From assembly GCF_000418365.1 (NCBI RefSeq), contig NC_021663.1:2232001-2296000 (forward strand): 64,000 nt of DNA, given 5' to 3'. The notes beneath the pieces were generated by a model. The model did not search any database. It had not been told where the DNA came from and saw nothing but the letters and a program-made list of their open reading frames with translations. This document shows, piece by piece, positions 41,363 to 50,083 of this stretch. Position 1 is the stretch's first letter. Every line of letters starts with the position of its first letter. The translations under genes were made by a program, and so were the position numbers. The DNA is from Corynebacterium terpenotabidum Y-11 (GTDB lineage: Bacteria > Actinomycetota > Actinomycetes > Mycobacteriales > Mycobacteriaceae).

Positions 41363-42385
41363 TCACTGCCTCCGCTGCGGTCGGAGGGCGACGAAGCCCG
41401 CGGCGACAGTCACGATAGCACCGATCACGGTCAACGCAAGAGACCACATGCTGACGGGACGGTCCTCTCCCACTTCCACCGCCTGGTCCAGCAGGGCGTC
41501 CCGTTCCTCCTCCGAGGTCTCTCCGTGCAGGTCAAGAAGCAGACCGGTCTCCGCGCCGTCGGCGGCGGCGTAGTAGTCGCGGGTGTCCTCGCGCACTGAC
41601 ACGATCATGCCGCTCGTCGGCTCCACCGTGATCTCGCGGGTACCGCTGCGGTGCAGGGTCGAGACCGTCGAGGTGGCCGGTGCGGTCTCCACCCCTTCGT
41701 CATCCGTCTCTGCCGGTGTTGTCACCGTCTGGGTCAACCATGCGTAGCGGGGATTGGCGGTCAACACCGGCTCAGCAGACAGCGTCTGCCGGAAGACGTA
41801 GACTTCCCTGCCGTCGATCTCCTCCACCCGGTCGAAATCCGCCGGCAGCGAGCGGCGCAGCAGCCGGTCGAAGAACTGGTACGTCTCCTGTGCCGTGTCC
41901 CGTGGGAACGCCAACCACTGGCCGTCGATCTCCGCGTCACCCGCCGGCGTTCCGAGGGTGTCGGCGACCTTCACGTCCCCGGCGACACTGCCGTCATTGC
42001 GGTCCACCCGCATCGACCACACCTCGGCCTCCAGGAGGGCAGCCTGGTCCCCCAGACTCTCCGCCATGTCATCACGCAGGGTGGACACCCCCACCGTCAC
42101 CGCCGTGGCGTCCTCGTCCACGGGCGCGCCGACGGACACGGACAAATTCCGGGACACCGGACCGGTGATCGTGTCCGGGTCGTCCTCCGCCGCCCCGGCG
42201 AGGAAGGCCTTCCCGATCGTCGCCGCCGGATCCGTGACGGACAGACTCGTCTGGGAGAGATCCAGGGGCAGTGGGCGTTCGGCGTCCACCAGGCGGGGAA
42301 GCAGCAGGCCCGCCCCCAGGAGGACGCAGCCGACACCCAGGGCGAGGAACGCGAGCACGCGGGACTTCGGGAGCATGCGGACCAT
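41363..42385 (-). CDS. DUF3068 / PorA-family secreted or membrane protein
   Basis: 340 aa from ATG 42385 (Shine-Dalgarno AGGGA). N-terminal signal or anchor VLAFLALGVGCVLLGAGLLL, an exported-looking domain (FFDRLLRRSLPADFDRVEEI, EVYVFRQTLSAEP, TREITVEPTSGMIVSVRED) and a C-terminal transmembrane segment MWSLALTVIGAIVTVAAGF followed by a basic tail. DUF3068 proteins are common in mycolata and are often annotated as porin PorA family, but are unrelated to the short C. glutamicum porins. The location between rpoB and rplL is conserved. Function unknown. Confidence 0.75.
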   Translation of the reverse strand: MVRMLPKSRVLAFLALGVGCVLLGAGLLLPRLVDAERPLPLDLSQTSLSVTDPAATIGKAFLAGAAEDDPDTITGPVSRNLSVSVGAPVDEDATAVTVGVSTLRDDMAESLGDQAALLEAEVWSMRVDRNDGSVAGDVKVADTLGTPAGDAEIDGQWLAFPRDTAQETYQFFDRLLRRSLPADFDRVEEIDGREVYVFRQTLSAEPVLTANPRYAWLTQTVTTPAETDDEGVETAPATSTVSTLHRSGTREITVEPTSGMIVSVREDTRDYYAAADGAETGLLLDLHGETSEEERDALLDQAVEVGEDRPVSMWSLALTVIGAIVTVAAGFVALRPQRRQ

Positions 42386-42409
42386 CGTATCCCTGTCGCG
42401 GACGCGGAC

Positions 42410-42450
42410 GACCCCCGCCCCTGCACCTTGCGGTGCGGGAGACGGGGGTC
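42410..42450. terminator. rplJL terminator hairpin
   Basis: GACCCCCG (42410-42417) pairs with CGGGGGTC (42443-42450), with an inner GCACC/GGTGC stem. It lies 40 bp after the rplL stop on the minus strand and just upstream of the DUF3068 start, so it could also attenuate read-through into that gene. Confidence 0.75.
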
Positions 42451-42489
42451 GCAGGTTCACCGGGGGTGACCGGTGGACGCAGATTCCTC

Positions 42490-42870
42490 TTACTTGAGGG
42501 TGATCTTGGCGCCGGCCTCTTCGAGCTTGGCCTTGGCAGCCTCGGCGTCGTCCTTGGACGCACCCTCGAGGATCGCCTTCGGAGCAGCCTCGACGAGCTC
42601 CTTGGCCTCCTTCAGGCCCAGACCGGAGACGATCTCGCGGACGACCTTGATGACGCCGATCTTCTTGGCGCCAGCGTCCTCGAGCACGACGTCGAACTCG
42701 TCCTTCTCTTCAGCGGCAGCGGCGGCGGGGCCGGCAGCGGCGGCAACGGCGACCGGAGCGGCGGCGGTGACGTCGAAGGTCTCCTCGAAGAGCTTGACGA
42801 ACTCAGAGAGCTCGATGAGGGTCATTTCCTTGAAAGCCTCGAGGAGCTCGTCGTTGGTGAACTTAGCCAT
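42490..42870 (-). CDS. rplL: 50S ribosomal protein L7/L12
   Basis: 126 aa. N-terminal dimerisation part [20 protein letters not shown], Ala-rich hinge ([15 protein letters not shown]), and C-terminal factor-binding domain [20 protein letters not shown] ending [12 protein letters not shown]. Recruits GTPase factors to the ribosome. 78 bp after rplJ. Confidence 0.98.
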   Translation of the reverse strand: MAKFTNDELLEAFKEMTLIELSEFVKLFEETFDVTAAAPVAVAAAAGPAAAAAEEKDEFDVVLEDAGAKKIGVIKVVREIVSGLGLKEAKELVEAAPKAILEGASKDDAEAAKAKLEEAGAKITLK

Positions 42871-42948
42871 GGTGGCTTCCTTTCGTTCATACGGCCCGCC
42901 GGACGGCGGGACGTGGTGTGTGAGTGTGTTCCGTGGAAAGGAAGCCGC

Positions 42949-43467
42949 TTACGCGGCGTCCTTCTTGTCCTGGAGCGCGACGGTGAGCCGTGCGACCTGG
43001 GATGCCGGGGCGTTGAACAGCTGCGCGGTCTTCGTCGGCAGGCCCTTGAGAGCACCGGCCAGCTTGGCCAGGGTGGTCTCGCGGTTGTCCAGCTCGGCAA
43101 TTGCCTCAACCTGGGCGGCGTTGAGGACGTTGCCGTCCATGTTGCCACCCTTGATCACGAAGTTCTTGTGCTCGCCACCGAAGGTCTTCATGGCCTTCGC
43201 AACGTCGACAGCTTCACCGCGGACAAACGCGATGGCGGTCGGACCGGTCAGCTGAGCATCATCGAGCTCCACGCCGGCCTGCTTGGCGGCCAGCTTGATC
43301 ATGGTGTTCTTGGCGACGGAGTAGGTGACGTCGGCACCGAGGGCCTTGCGCAGCTCAGTCGTCTCGGCGACGGTCAGACCGCGGTACTCCGTGAGGATCG
43401 CGGCGGACGCGTCCTCGAAACGGGCGGTGAGCTCCGCAACGGATGCGGTGTTCTTCGGGTTAGCCAT
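42949..43467 (-). CDS. rplJ: 50S ribosomal protein L10
   Basis: 172 aa. Contains VAELTARFEDASAAILTEYRGL, RKALGADVTYSVAKNTMIKLA and the C-terminal helix for L7/L12 dimers. A strong hairpin lies in the leader, as expected for autogenous control by the L10-L12 complex. Confidence 0.97.
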   Translation of the reverse strand: MANPKNTASVAELTARFEDASAAILTEYRGLTVAETTELRKALGADVTYSVAKNTMIKLAAKQAGVELDDAQLTGPTAIAFVRGEAVDVAKAMKTFGGEHKNFVIKGGNMDGNVLNAAQVEAIAELDNRETTLAKLAGALKGLPTKTAQLFNAPASQVARLTVALQDKKDAA

Positions 43468-43528
43468 ACTCTCGCCTCCTTCCTGATGTCTGTCAGTGTG
43501 GTGACCGTCCGACCACCCTCAGACGACG

Positions 43529-43561
43529 ACACGCCCCGTACCGCAGAGGCACGGGGCGTGT
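43529..43561 (-). promoter_or_regulatory. Perfect hairpin in rplJ leader
   Basis: ACACGCCCCGT / ACGGGGCGTGT, an 11-bp perfect stem with an 11-nt loop, 62-94 nt upstream of the rplJ start. Either part of an L10(L12)4 autoregulatory leader or an upstream attenuator; no T-tract. Confidence 0.55.
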
Positions 43562-43799
43562 CGGAGCATCACGGCCCGGGGGCCGGAGCTCGATGCGCTC
43601 GCGTGTTTCTCCTGCGTGGGCCGCCATCATCTGTTGATGGTCCTTCGCCACCGTCCCGGGGGACGGCAGTGACCGACGGTCTTCGGTGAAACTTGAACGT
43701 TCGCGGGATCAACCGCGATCAAACTTCGGGGTTGAACTTTAGAGCACACCCGGCGACACCACCAAATCGCCGGGTCATCCGGGCCGTGGGGCTAGCGCG

Positions 43800-43843
43800 G
43801 GACCGGCACGAGACCAGCACAGGACCGGCACGAGACCAGCACA
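43800..43843. repeat. 22-bp tandem duplication built from 11-bp halves
   Basis: Two identical 22-bp units. Each unit is itself two related 11-mers (GGACCGGCACG and AGACCAGCACA, 8 of 11 identical), so the array has an 11-bp period. Non-coding, between rplJ and the lipase. Confidence 0.85.
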
Positions 43844-43880
43844 GTTCGCCCCACTCGCACGCTTCACGCGGCTCCCCCAG

Positions 43881-43920
43881 TGCTTCCCGGAGATTCCCAG
43901 AGATTCCCAGAGATTCCCGG
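43881..43920. repeat. 10-bp tandem repeat
   Basis: AGATTCCCAG twice and AGATTCCCGG once in a row, preceded by TGCTTCCCGG and followed by further degenerate units to about 43965. Immediately upstream of the lipase gene. Confidence 0.85.
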
Positions 43921-43994
43921 AGCTGCACAGAAATTCCGGGAGCTTCCGGCGGGTTTCCCGAGCCCGGAGACAACAGTTTCGCTATGGTCAGCAA

Positions 43995-45008
43995 ATGACC
44001 ACCTCGCACTTCACTGATGACACTCCCCGGAGCTTCCTGCGGGCCCTCGTGCGTTCCCTCAAGCATCCCGGCCGGATGCCGGAGGGCGTCAACGACTGGG
44101 ACACCCCGCTGCCGGAGTCCGGCCCGGGTGCGGTCCCTGTCGTTCTCATCCACGGCACCTGGATGAACAGCTACGGGACCTGGGGCCTGCTCGCCCCGCT
44201 GCTCGCCGACGACGGGCGGCGCGTCTTCACCGTGGACTACGGGAAGGACCCCTCCTGCTGGATGGGGCGTCGCGCCGCGTGCTTCGCCAACGCCCCCCTG
44301 CTGGTCGCCCAGACCGAGGTCGCCGCCTTCATCGACGAGGTCCTGGAACGCACCGGGGCGGCACAGGTCGACCTCATCGGACACTCCCAGGGGGGCGCCC
44401 AGGCGCGGCTCTACCTCACCGAGTCCGGTGGGGCCGGGAACCCCGCAGACGGGGTGGCGCCGAAGGTCCGCCACCTCATCGGCATCGCCGGTTCCAACCA
44501 CGGCACCACCATGTCCGGTCTCGGGACACTCGGCGCGTGGCTGCTGAAGAAGGGCTGGTACGGTCCCTTCGCCAAGGTGCTCGGGGGATGTGCCGAGGAC
44601 CAGATGGTCGGTTCCGACTTCATGGCGCATCTCAACCGCGACGGCGACACCGTACCGGGCGTGGACTACACCATGATCTGCTCGCGTTACGACGAGGTCG
44701 TCACGCCGTGGCGCACCCAGCAGCTCGTCGCGGGGGAAGGTGCGACGGTGCGTAACGAACTGGTGCAGGAAAACGGCAACCGACTGGACTTCAGTGAGCA
44801 CCTGTCCCTGCTGTACTCCCCGCGCTGCATCGATCTGGTCCGTGAGTGCCTCGACGACGGGCCCGCGGGTGCCTACCGCTCGCGGACGCCGCACGTCACC
44901 GGTACCGTGCTCCCCTTCCTCGGCGCACTGCGGTGGCGGAACATCAAGCGGGTGGAGACCCTCGTCGAGAAGGTCACGGGCGAGGAAGGTCGCGCCGCCG
45001 TGCGCTGA
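43995..45008 (+). CDS. Lipase / alpha-beta hydrolase (class 2 lipase-like)
   Basis: 337 aa. Nucleophile elbow GHSQGGAQARLYL; oxyanion region VVLIHGTWMNSYGTW; likely acid Asp in SRYDEVVTPW and His in FSEHLSLLY. The IAGSNHGTTMSG segment is typical of triacylglycerol lipases. No clear signal peptide, unlike most secreted lipases of this group, so an intracellular esterase is possible. It lies on the opposite strand between the ribosomal gene pairs rplJL and rplKA. Confidence 0.8.
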   Translation: MTTSHFTDDTPRSFLRALVRSLKHPGRMPEGVNDWDTPLPESGPGAVPVVLIHGTWMNSYGTWGLLAPLLADDGRRVFTVDYGKDPSCWMGRRAACFANAPLLVAQTEVAAFIDEVLERTGAAQVDLIGHSQGGAQARLYLTESGGAGNPADGVAPKVRHLIGIAGSNHGTTMSGLGTLGAWLLKKGWYGPFAKVLGGCAEDQMVGSDFMAHLNRDGDTVPGVDYTMICSRYDEVVTPWRTQQLVAGEGATVRNELVQENGNRLDFSEHLSLLYSPRCIDLVRECLDDGPAGAYRSRTPHVTGTVLPFLGALRWRNIKRVETLVEKVTGEEGRAAVR

Positions 45009-45029
45009 GTGGCCGACGCAGCAACAACA

Positions 45030-45071
45030 ACACCCCAGGTCGGTTCCGGCAACGGAACCTCCCTGGGGTGT
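45030..45071. terminator. Convergent terminator, lipase / rplA
   Basis: ACACCCCAGG pairs perfectly with CCTGGGGTGT, with an inner GGTTCC/GGAACC stem, between the converging genes. Confidence 0.85.
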
Positions 45072-45087
45072 GGTGGTGGAGCAGAGA

Positions 45088-45792
45088 CTACTCGGCGTAG
45101 CCCTTGACCACGGACGGGTCAACCGAGATGCCCGGGCCCGAGGTGGTGGAGACGGTGACCTTCTTGAGGTAGATGCCCTTGGCCGCGGACGGCTTGAGGC
45201 GCAGCAGCTCATCGATGAGCGCACCGTAGTTCTCGGCGAGGGCCTGCTCGGTGAAGGAGGCCTTACCGATCACGGCGTGCAGGTTGGCAGCCTTGTCGAC
45301 GCGGAAGGCGATCTTGCCGCCCTTGATCTCCTGGACGGCCTTGGCGACGTCGGTGGTGACGGTGCCGGTCTTCGGGTTCGGCATGAGACCACGCGGGCCG
45401 AGGACGCGGGCAACGCGACCGACCTTGGCCATCTGGTCCGGGGTGGCGATCGCGGCGTCGAAGTCGGTCCAGCCGCCCTGGATCTTCTCGATCAGCTCGG
45501 CGGTGCCGACAGCCTCAGCGCCAGCCTCTTCGGCAGCGGTGGCGTTCGGGCCCTCGGCGAAGACGATGACGCGGACGTTCTTACCGGTGCCGTTGGGCAG
45601 GGAGACGGTTCCGCGGACCAGCTGGTCAGCCTTGCGGGGGTCGACGCCCAGGCGGACGGCGACGTCGACGGTGGCGTCGAACTTGGTCGAGGAGGTCTCC
45701 TTGGCCAGCTTGGCGGCCTCGAGGGGACGGTAGATACGGCCGGCGTCGATCTTCTCGGCGGCGGCCTTGTAAGCCTTGGAAGTCTTGCTCAT
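45088..45792 (-). CDS. rplA: 50S ribosomal protein L1
   Basis: 234 aa starting [16 protein letters not shown] at 45792; four more codons upstream are open but not conserved. Conserved [36 protein letters not shown] and [11 protein letters not shown] are present. L1 stalk protein. 111 bp downstream of rplK. Confidence 0.97.
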   Translation of the reverse strand: MSKTSKAYKAAAEKIDAGRIYRPLEAAKLAKETSSTKFDATVDVAVRLGVDPRKADQLVRGTVSLPNGTGKNVRVIVFAEGPNATAAEEAGAEAVGTAELIEKIQGGWTDFDAAIATPDQMAKVGRVARVLGPRGLMPNPKTGTVTTDVAKAVQEIKGGKIAFRVDKAANLHAVIGKASFTEQALAENYGALIDELLRLKPSAAKGIYLKKVTVSTTSGPGISVDPSVVKGYAE

Positions 45793-45903
45793 GATGGGTT
45801 CCAATCAGTGGAGACGGAATGTGGTGCGGGCCTGAGCCGGCCCTCCCACGGTGTTACGGGTGCGCTCCGGTACAGCTGGTGACGCCGCCGGTGCGCAGGG
45901 AAA

Positions 45904-46344
45904 TCAGGCAGGGATGCCGGTGACGACGATGCCCATGGAGCGGGCGGTGCCGGCGATGATGCGGGCGCCGTTCTCCAGGTCGTTGGCGTTGATGTCCTCG
46001 AACTTGGTCTGGGCGATCTCGCGGCACTGCTCCCAGGTGACCTCACCGACCTTGTCGGTGTGGGGGACGCCGGAGCCCTTCTGGATACCGGCGGCCTTGA
46101 GCAGCAGCTTGGCTGCCGGCGGGGTCTTCAGCTTGAAGTCGAAGCTGCGGTCCTCGTAGACGGTGATCTCGACCGGGACAACGTTGCCGCGCTGCGACTC
46201 GGTGGCCGCGTTGTAGGCCTTGCAGAACTCCATGATGTTGACGCCGTGCGCACCGAGCGCCGGGCCGACCGGCGGAGCCGGGTTGGCCGCACCCGCCTGG
46301 ATCTGCAGCTTGATCAGGCCAGTGACCTTCTTCTTCTTCGCCAT
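45904..46344 (-). CDS. rplK: 50S ribosomal protein L11
   Basis: 146 aa, start [18 protein letters not shown] at 46344 preceded by GAAGAGG. Proline-rich N-terminal thiopeptide-binding region ([20 protein letters not shown]) is intact, and the C-terminal rRNA-binding part contains [12 protein letters not shown]. GTPase-centre protein also needed for the stringent response. Confidence 0.97.
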   Translation of the reverse strand: MAKKKKVTGLIKLQIQAGAANPAPPVGPALGAHGVNIMEFCKAYNAATESQRGNVVPVEITVYEDRSFDFKLKTPPAAKLLLKAAGIQKGSGVPHTDKVGEVTWEQCREIAQTKFEDINANDLENGARIIAGTARSMGIVVTGIPA

Positions 46345-46501
46345 GTTGCACCTCTTCACGTGGTATCAGGCACACTTGGTCCGCTCACGTGGCGACGGGC
46401 GGACGGCCTGACCGGATGCCGGGCTGGATACCGGCCACCGGGTGGGAATGTTCAGTTGCTGCCACTGACGGCGGAACGCCGTCCAGGCAACCTGACAGAT
46501 C

Positions 46502-47320
46502 TTAGTTGAGCTTCTCGACCTGATCAAACTCGAGCTCGACCGGGGTTTCCCGACCGAAAATCGAGACCAGGGCCTTGAGCTTGCTGTTCGCCGTGTCGAT
46601 CTGGGAGATCGTCGCGGAGACCGAGGCGAACGGTCCGGACAGGACGGTGACGGACTCGCCGACCTCGTAGTCGACCTCGACCTGGTCGCCGCCCGCGGAC
46701 GGGGCCATGGCGACACCAGTCGCGGAGACGTCCACCCCGGACGCGGAATCCGCGGCCTCGGCGTCCGCCGGGACCGTGGCGGTCTCCGGCGGCAGGAGGA
46801 ACTTCGCGACCTCGCGGATCTTGACCGGGGTCGGCTCGCCGGCGTTGCCGACGAAGGAGGTGACGCCGGGGGTGTCGCGGATGACGGACCAGGACGGGTC
46901 ATCGAGCTCGACGCGGACGAGGACGTAGCCCGGCAGGAGCTTCTGCTTGACGATCTTGCGCTTGCCGTCCTTGAGCTGGGTGACTTCTTCGATCGGCACG
47001 ACGACCTCGTGGATCTGCTGGTCCACACCGAGGGTCTGGGCGCGCATCTCCAGGTTGGTCTTCACCTTGTTCTCGTAGCCGGAGTAGCACTGGATGATGT
47101 ACCACTGGCCCGGGAGCTTTTTCAGGGCACGCATGAACTCACGCAGCCGAGTCTTGTAGGCCTCGAGGGCGGCATCTTCCGGGCTCTGCTCAGCGGCGGC
47201 GTCGAGTTCGCTGATTTCGCTGACGGACTGCTGGACGTCCTCCTGCGCGGCGGCAGCCAGGCCCTCGGCGCTCAGCGGGGCGGCGGTGTCTTCAGTACGG
47301 GCGTCGTCATTGTCGCTCAT
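46502..47320 (-). CDS. nusG: Transcription termination/antitermination protein NusG
   Basis: 272 aa from ATG 47320 (AAAGGA Shine-Dalgarno). An acidic N-terminal extension (about 85 residues) precedes the NGN domain ([51 protein letters not shown]). A 35-40 residue Ala/Val-rich linker then leads to the KOW domain ([20 protein letters not shown]). Both the extension and long linker are seen in actinobacterial NusG. Couples RNA polymerase to the ribosome via S10. Confidence 0.96.
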   Translation of the reverse strand: MSDNDDARTEDTAAPLSAEGLAAAAQEDVQQSVSEISELDAAAEQSPEDAALEAYKTRLREFMRALKKLPGQWYIIQCYSGYENKVKTNLEMRAQTLGVDQQIHEVVVPIEEVTQLKDGKRKIVKQKLLPGYVLVRVELDDPSWSVIRDTPGVTSFVGNAGEPTPVKIREVAKFLLPPETATVPADAEAADSASGVDVSATGVAMAPSAGGDQVEVDYEVGESVTVLSGPFASVSATISQIDTANSKLKALVSIFGRETPVELEFDQVEKLN

Positions 47321-47427
47321 CGGACGGTCCTTTCGACGTCGGTGCGGGACGGTAACGGGTCCCGCATGAAAAATCCGCCTCGCCGGGGTGGCGGAGGCGG
47401 TCATGAACTGGTCTTACCCTAGCACGG

Positions 47428-47742
47428 TCAGAAGCCGAAGATGAATTCCACACCGTCATGGGTGAGGTAGTCCACAGTGGCGCACAGTGCGACCATGATC
47501 ACCAGGAAGACGACGGTGATGACCGTGGAGGACACCATCTCCCGGCCGGTCGGCCAGATGACCTTCTTCATCTCCCGCCCGACGGAACCGGCGTAGGCGA
47601 TCGGCCCCCGGGAGCCCCGGTGGCCGGCATCATCGGTGACACGCGCCGCGGTGACCTTGGCCGTGGTGCCCTTGTCGGCCTGCTCGACCTGACGCTTACC
47701 GGACGGCCGGAGACGGTCGTTGGTGGTGTTCTCGTCACTCAC
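47428..47742 (-). CDS. secE: Preprotein translocase subunit SecE
   Basis: 104 aa. Actinobacterial single-TM SecE with a cytosolic N-terminal extension, amphipathic GREMKKVIWPTGREMVSST and one transmembrane segment VITVVFLVIMVALCATVDYL. Part of SecYEG. Order tRNA-Trp - secE - nusG - rplK - rplA is the classic bacterial arrangement. Confidence 0.96.
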   Translation of the reverse strand: MSDENTTNDRLRPSGKRQVEQADKGTTAKVTAARVTDDAGHRGSRGPIAYAGSVGREMKKVIWPTGREMVSSTVITVVFLVIMVALCATVDYLTHDGVEFIFGF

Positions 47743-47823
47743 TGGTGGTGCTCCTTAACGTAGTATTCCCCGACCCAGGGTAGCCGATGAGATTGTCGGC
47801 GTTCCCCGGGTCGGGGATCGTTG

Positions 47824-47896
<73 letters not shown>

Positions 47897-48042
47897 AGAA
47901 GGTGCCGCTCACCGTCACTGCGGTGAGCACCCGCAGAAGTCTATCAGCTGTCCCCCACGGTCACAAACAGCCCCCGGGAGCAGTCGGAGCCGGGCGAAGG
48001 GCAGGCGGTGACGCCGGTTGAACGACAACGGCCCGGCCCCCC

Positions 48043-48050
48043 TGAACGGG
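48043..48050. repeat. IS target-site duplication, left
   Basis: TGAACGGG directly abuts the left end of the IS and is repeated exactly at 49456-49463. Confidence 0.9.
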
Positions 48051-49455
48051 GGGTTAAACGACAAAAAGTGTGTCCGGGATCCGCACTCCCCCGCAGTTCA
48101 CCCCACTGAAATCGGCATCGAATAGCTCCCAACCAGCTATTCGCCCAGGGTACGTGACAAGACCACTCCCGTATGCTCCACCTCCGCCCCCACCCTGACG
48201 GTTGGATCGGCAAGGGTGAAAACCAACAGACCCCGATGCCCCGTCTGCCACGGCGCGATGAAGAAGAACGGCACCACCTCCAAAGGCACCACCCGCTGGC
48301 GCTGCACCACCTGCAACGCCTCCTCAACCCGCACCACCCAGACCACCGCAGTTCAGGCCGCGACGTTCAGAACCTTCATCAACTGGGCCACCAGCACCCA
48401 CTCCCTCGACAATGCCGCGTCAGCACAGCACGTCACCGCCCGCACCCTGCAACGACGCTTCACCTGGTGCTGGTACATCACCGTCCCCCACACCCCTGAC
48501 CCTCACCGCATCCACGACCAGATCTTCATCGACGGCACCTACCTCGCCGGCGGCTGCCTGCTGATCGCCGCCACCACCACCCACGTCATCGACTGGCACT
48601 GGTGCCGACGCGAAAACACCACCGCCTACACCAGCCTTCTGACCGGCATTGCCGCCCCACTGCTGATCACCACCGACGGTGGTCAAGGCGCCCAATCCGC
48701 CATCAGGAACCTCTGGCCTGCCACGAATGTGCAACGCTGCCTCGTCCACGTCCAACGAACTGTCCGCCGCCACACCACCAGCAGACCCCGCACACCGGCC
48801 GGAAAAACCCTCTACCGCCTCGCCCTGAAACTCACCCGCATCCCTGATCTGGACGCCGCCGCTGACTGGGTGGCCCGCCTGCACGAGTTCAGCACCGTCT
48901 ACGCCGATTACCTCAACGAGAAGACCACCGCAGAGCCGGCCACCACACCAGGTCAACGCAACTGGACCTGGACCCACGCCAGGGTCCGCAAAGCCCACAA
49001 CAGTCTGCTCACCGTCTACCGACGCGGCCACCTGTTCAACTACCTCACCGTCGCACAGGACCCCACCACCAGCGACGACGCCAGCTCACCGGCCTTGAAG
49101 CCGACGACGAACACGCTGGAAGGCGGCATCAACGCGATGATCAAGAACCTCGCCCGGGCCCACCGCGGTCTGACCGCCGAACACCAACGCACCGTCATCG
49201 ACTGGTGGCTTCACCTGCACACACAGATCCCCGACGACCCTGTGAAGATCGCCGGGGACCAGAGATGGGGGCAGACCGCACTCGCCAAAGCACAAGACCT
49301 GCTCGCAGCTGAAGAACCGGGACCATCCGAGGACGGTCGGCCAGCCATCTACGACACCGCGATTGACTCCACCTACCAACACTCTATGGGAGTGCAGAAG
49401 GGTTGGGTCGGCCGGTGACACGCCGGTGACAGACACACATTTTGTCGTATAACCC
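48051..49455 (+). mobile_element. Complete IS1249-type (IS256/Mutator superfamily) insertion sequence, 1405 bp
   Basis: Ends are inverted repeats: left GGGTTAAACGACAAAAAG with GTGTGTC, right (reverse complement) GGGTTATACGACAAAATG with GTGTGTC; 24 of 27 match. Flanked by a perfect 8-bp duplication TGAACGGG. It carries one intact transposase gene. The element sits between tRNA-Trp and tRNA-Met. Removing it and one duplication rejoins CGGCCCGG on the left with CCGGGCCG on the right, so the target was the loop of a GC-rich hairpin. Confidence 0.92.
48216..49418 (+). CDS. IS1249-type transposase
   Basis: 400 aa, GTG start. N-terminal zinc ribbon CPVCHGAMKKNG...TTRWRCTTC (four Cys), then a DDE domain of the Mutator/IS256 kind: first Asp in IFIDGTYLAGG, second in LLITTDGGQGAQSA followed by the signature NVQRCLVHVQRTVRRHT, and Glu in TTNTLEGGINAMIKNLARAH. 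The frame is intact and the element ends are intact, so it may be active. Confidence 0.92.
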   Translation: MKTNRPRCPVCHGAMKKNGTTSKGTTRWRCTTCNASSTRTTQTTAVQAATFRTFINWATSTHSLDNAASAQHVTARTLQRRFTWCWYITVPHTPDPHRIHDQIFIDGTYLAGGCLLIAATTTHVIDWHWCRRENTTAYTSLLTGIAAPLLITTDGGQGAQSAIRNLWPATNVQRCLVHVQRTVRRHTTSRPRTPAGKTLYRLALKLTRIPDLDAAADWVARLHEFSTVYADYLNEKTTAEPATTPGQRNWTWTHARVRKAHNSLLTVYRRGHLFNYLTVAQDPTTSDDASSPALKPTTNTLEGGINAMIKNLARAHRGLTAEHQRTVIDWWLHLHTQIPDDPVKIAGDQRWGQTALAKAQDLLAAEEPGPSEDGRPAIYDTAIDSTYQHSMGVQKGWVGR

Positions 49456-49463
49456 TGAACGGG
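49456..49463. repeat. IS target-site duplication, right
   Basis: TGAACGGG, identical to 48043-48050. Confidence 0.9.
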
Positions 49464-49485
49464 AGACCGGGCCGGATGCCGTATC

Positions 49486-49562
49486 TGGTAGCGATGCGGA
49501 GGATCGAACTCCGGACCTCACGATTATGAGTCGTGCGCTCTAACCATCTGAGCTACACCGCC
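49486..49562 (-). tRNA. tRNA-Met(CAT), elongator
   Basis: Acceptor GGCGGTG/CATCGCT (two G-T pairs), anticodon loop CTCATAA (CAT), T-arm CGGAGTTCGATCCTCCG, encoded CCA. 77 nt. It lacks the initiator features of actinobacterial fMet tRNA; an Ile2 (lysidine) identity is a less likely alternative. Confidence 0.9.
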
Positions 49563-49604
49563 ACTGTCATTGTCACCGCCACACGCGGTGTCCGTGAAAA
49601 TGAC

Positions 49605-49680
49605 TGGAGCCCCCTGACAGAATCGAACTGTCGACCTTTTCCTTACCATGGAAACGCTCTGCCGACTGAGCTAAGGGGGC
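49605..49680 (-). tRNA. tRNA-Thr(GGT)
   Basis: Acceptor GCCCCCT/AGGGGGC, D-arm AGCTCAGTCGGCAGAGC, anticodon loop ATGGTAA (GGT), T-arm GACAGTTCGATTCTGTC, encoded CCA. 76 nt. Confidence 0.93.
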
Positions 49681-49871
49681 ACGCTCTACAACGTGCGACG
49701 TTTCCGCCGCTCGTCTGAAGCCTGATGTAGCATAACCAGTCACCCCACGGCGTCACAAATCCACAGGTCACCGCGGTACTTCATGCTCTGATTGCCCCAT
49801 CCTCCCGAGATCCGGAGGATCCGCACGAGCAAACGCGTACCGAGGCGCCCCGGAGACCGGCGCAGAGAAAA

Positions 49872-49904
49872 ACCGCCTCCCCGGACAATGTCCGTGAAGG
49901 CGGT
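49872..49904 (-). terminator. Rho-independent terminator after tRNA-Tyr
   Basis: On the minus strand ACCGCCT pairs with AGGCGGT, with an inner GGAC/GTCC stem, followed directly by TTTTT. It lies 22 bp downstream of tRNA-Tyr. The remaining bases to tRNA-Thr show no gene. Confidence 0.85.
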
Positions 49905-49925
49905 CTCTCCTGGTGTCTCAACCAG

Positions 49926-50007
49926 TGCCAGGTAGAGGATTCGAACCTCTGAAGGCAATGCCGGCGGATTTACAGTCCGCTCCCTTTGGCCGCTCGGGCA
50001 ACCTGGC
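49926..50007 (-). tRNA. tRNA-Tyr(GTA)
   Basis: Class II tRNA with acceptor GCCAGGT/ACCTGGC, anticodon loop CTGTAAA (GTA), a variable arm, and T-arm AGAGGTTCGAATCCTCT. 82 nt; CCA not encoded. Confidence 0.93.
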
Positions 50008-50083
50008 AAGCACTTGTTGGTGCGCCGGATACGTTACTACGAACCCGGTACCGCAACGCAAACCGTGAGGTCAGGCTACGTTT

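Noticed and set aside
49486..49562. Initiator tRNA-fMet
   Set aside because: The acceptor and anticodon-stem sequences fit elongator Met; the GGG/CCC anticodon stem pairs of the initiator are absent.
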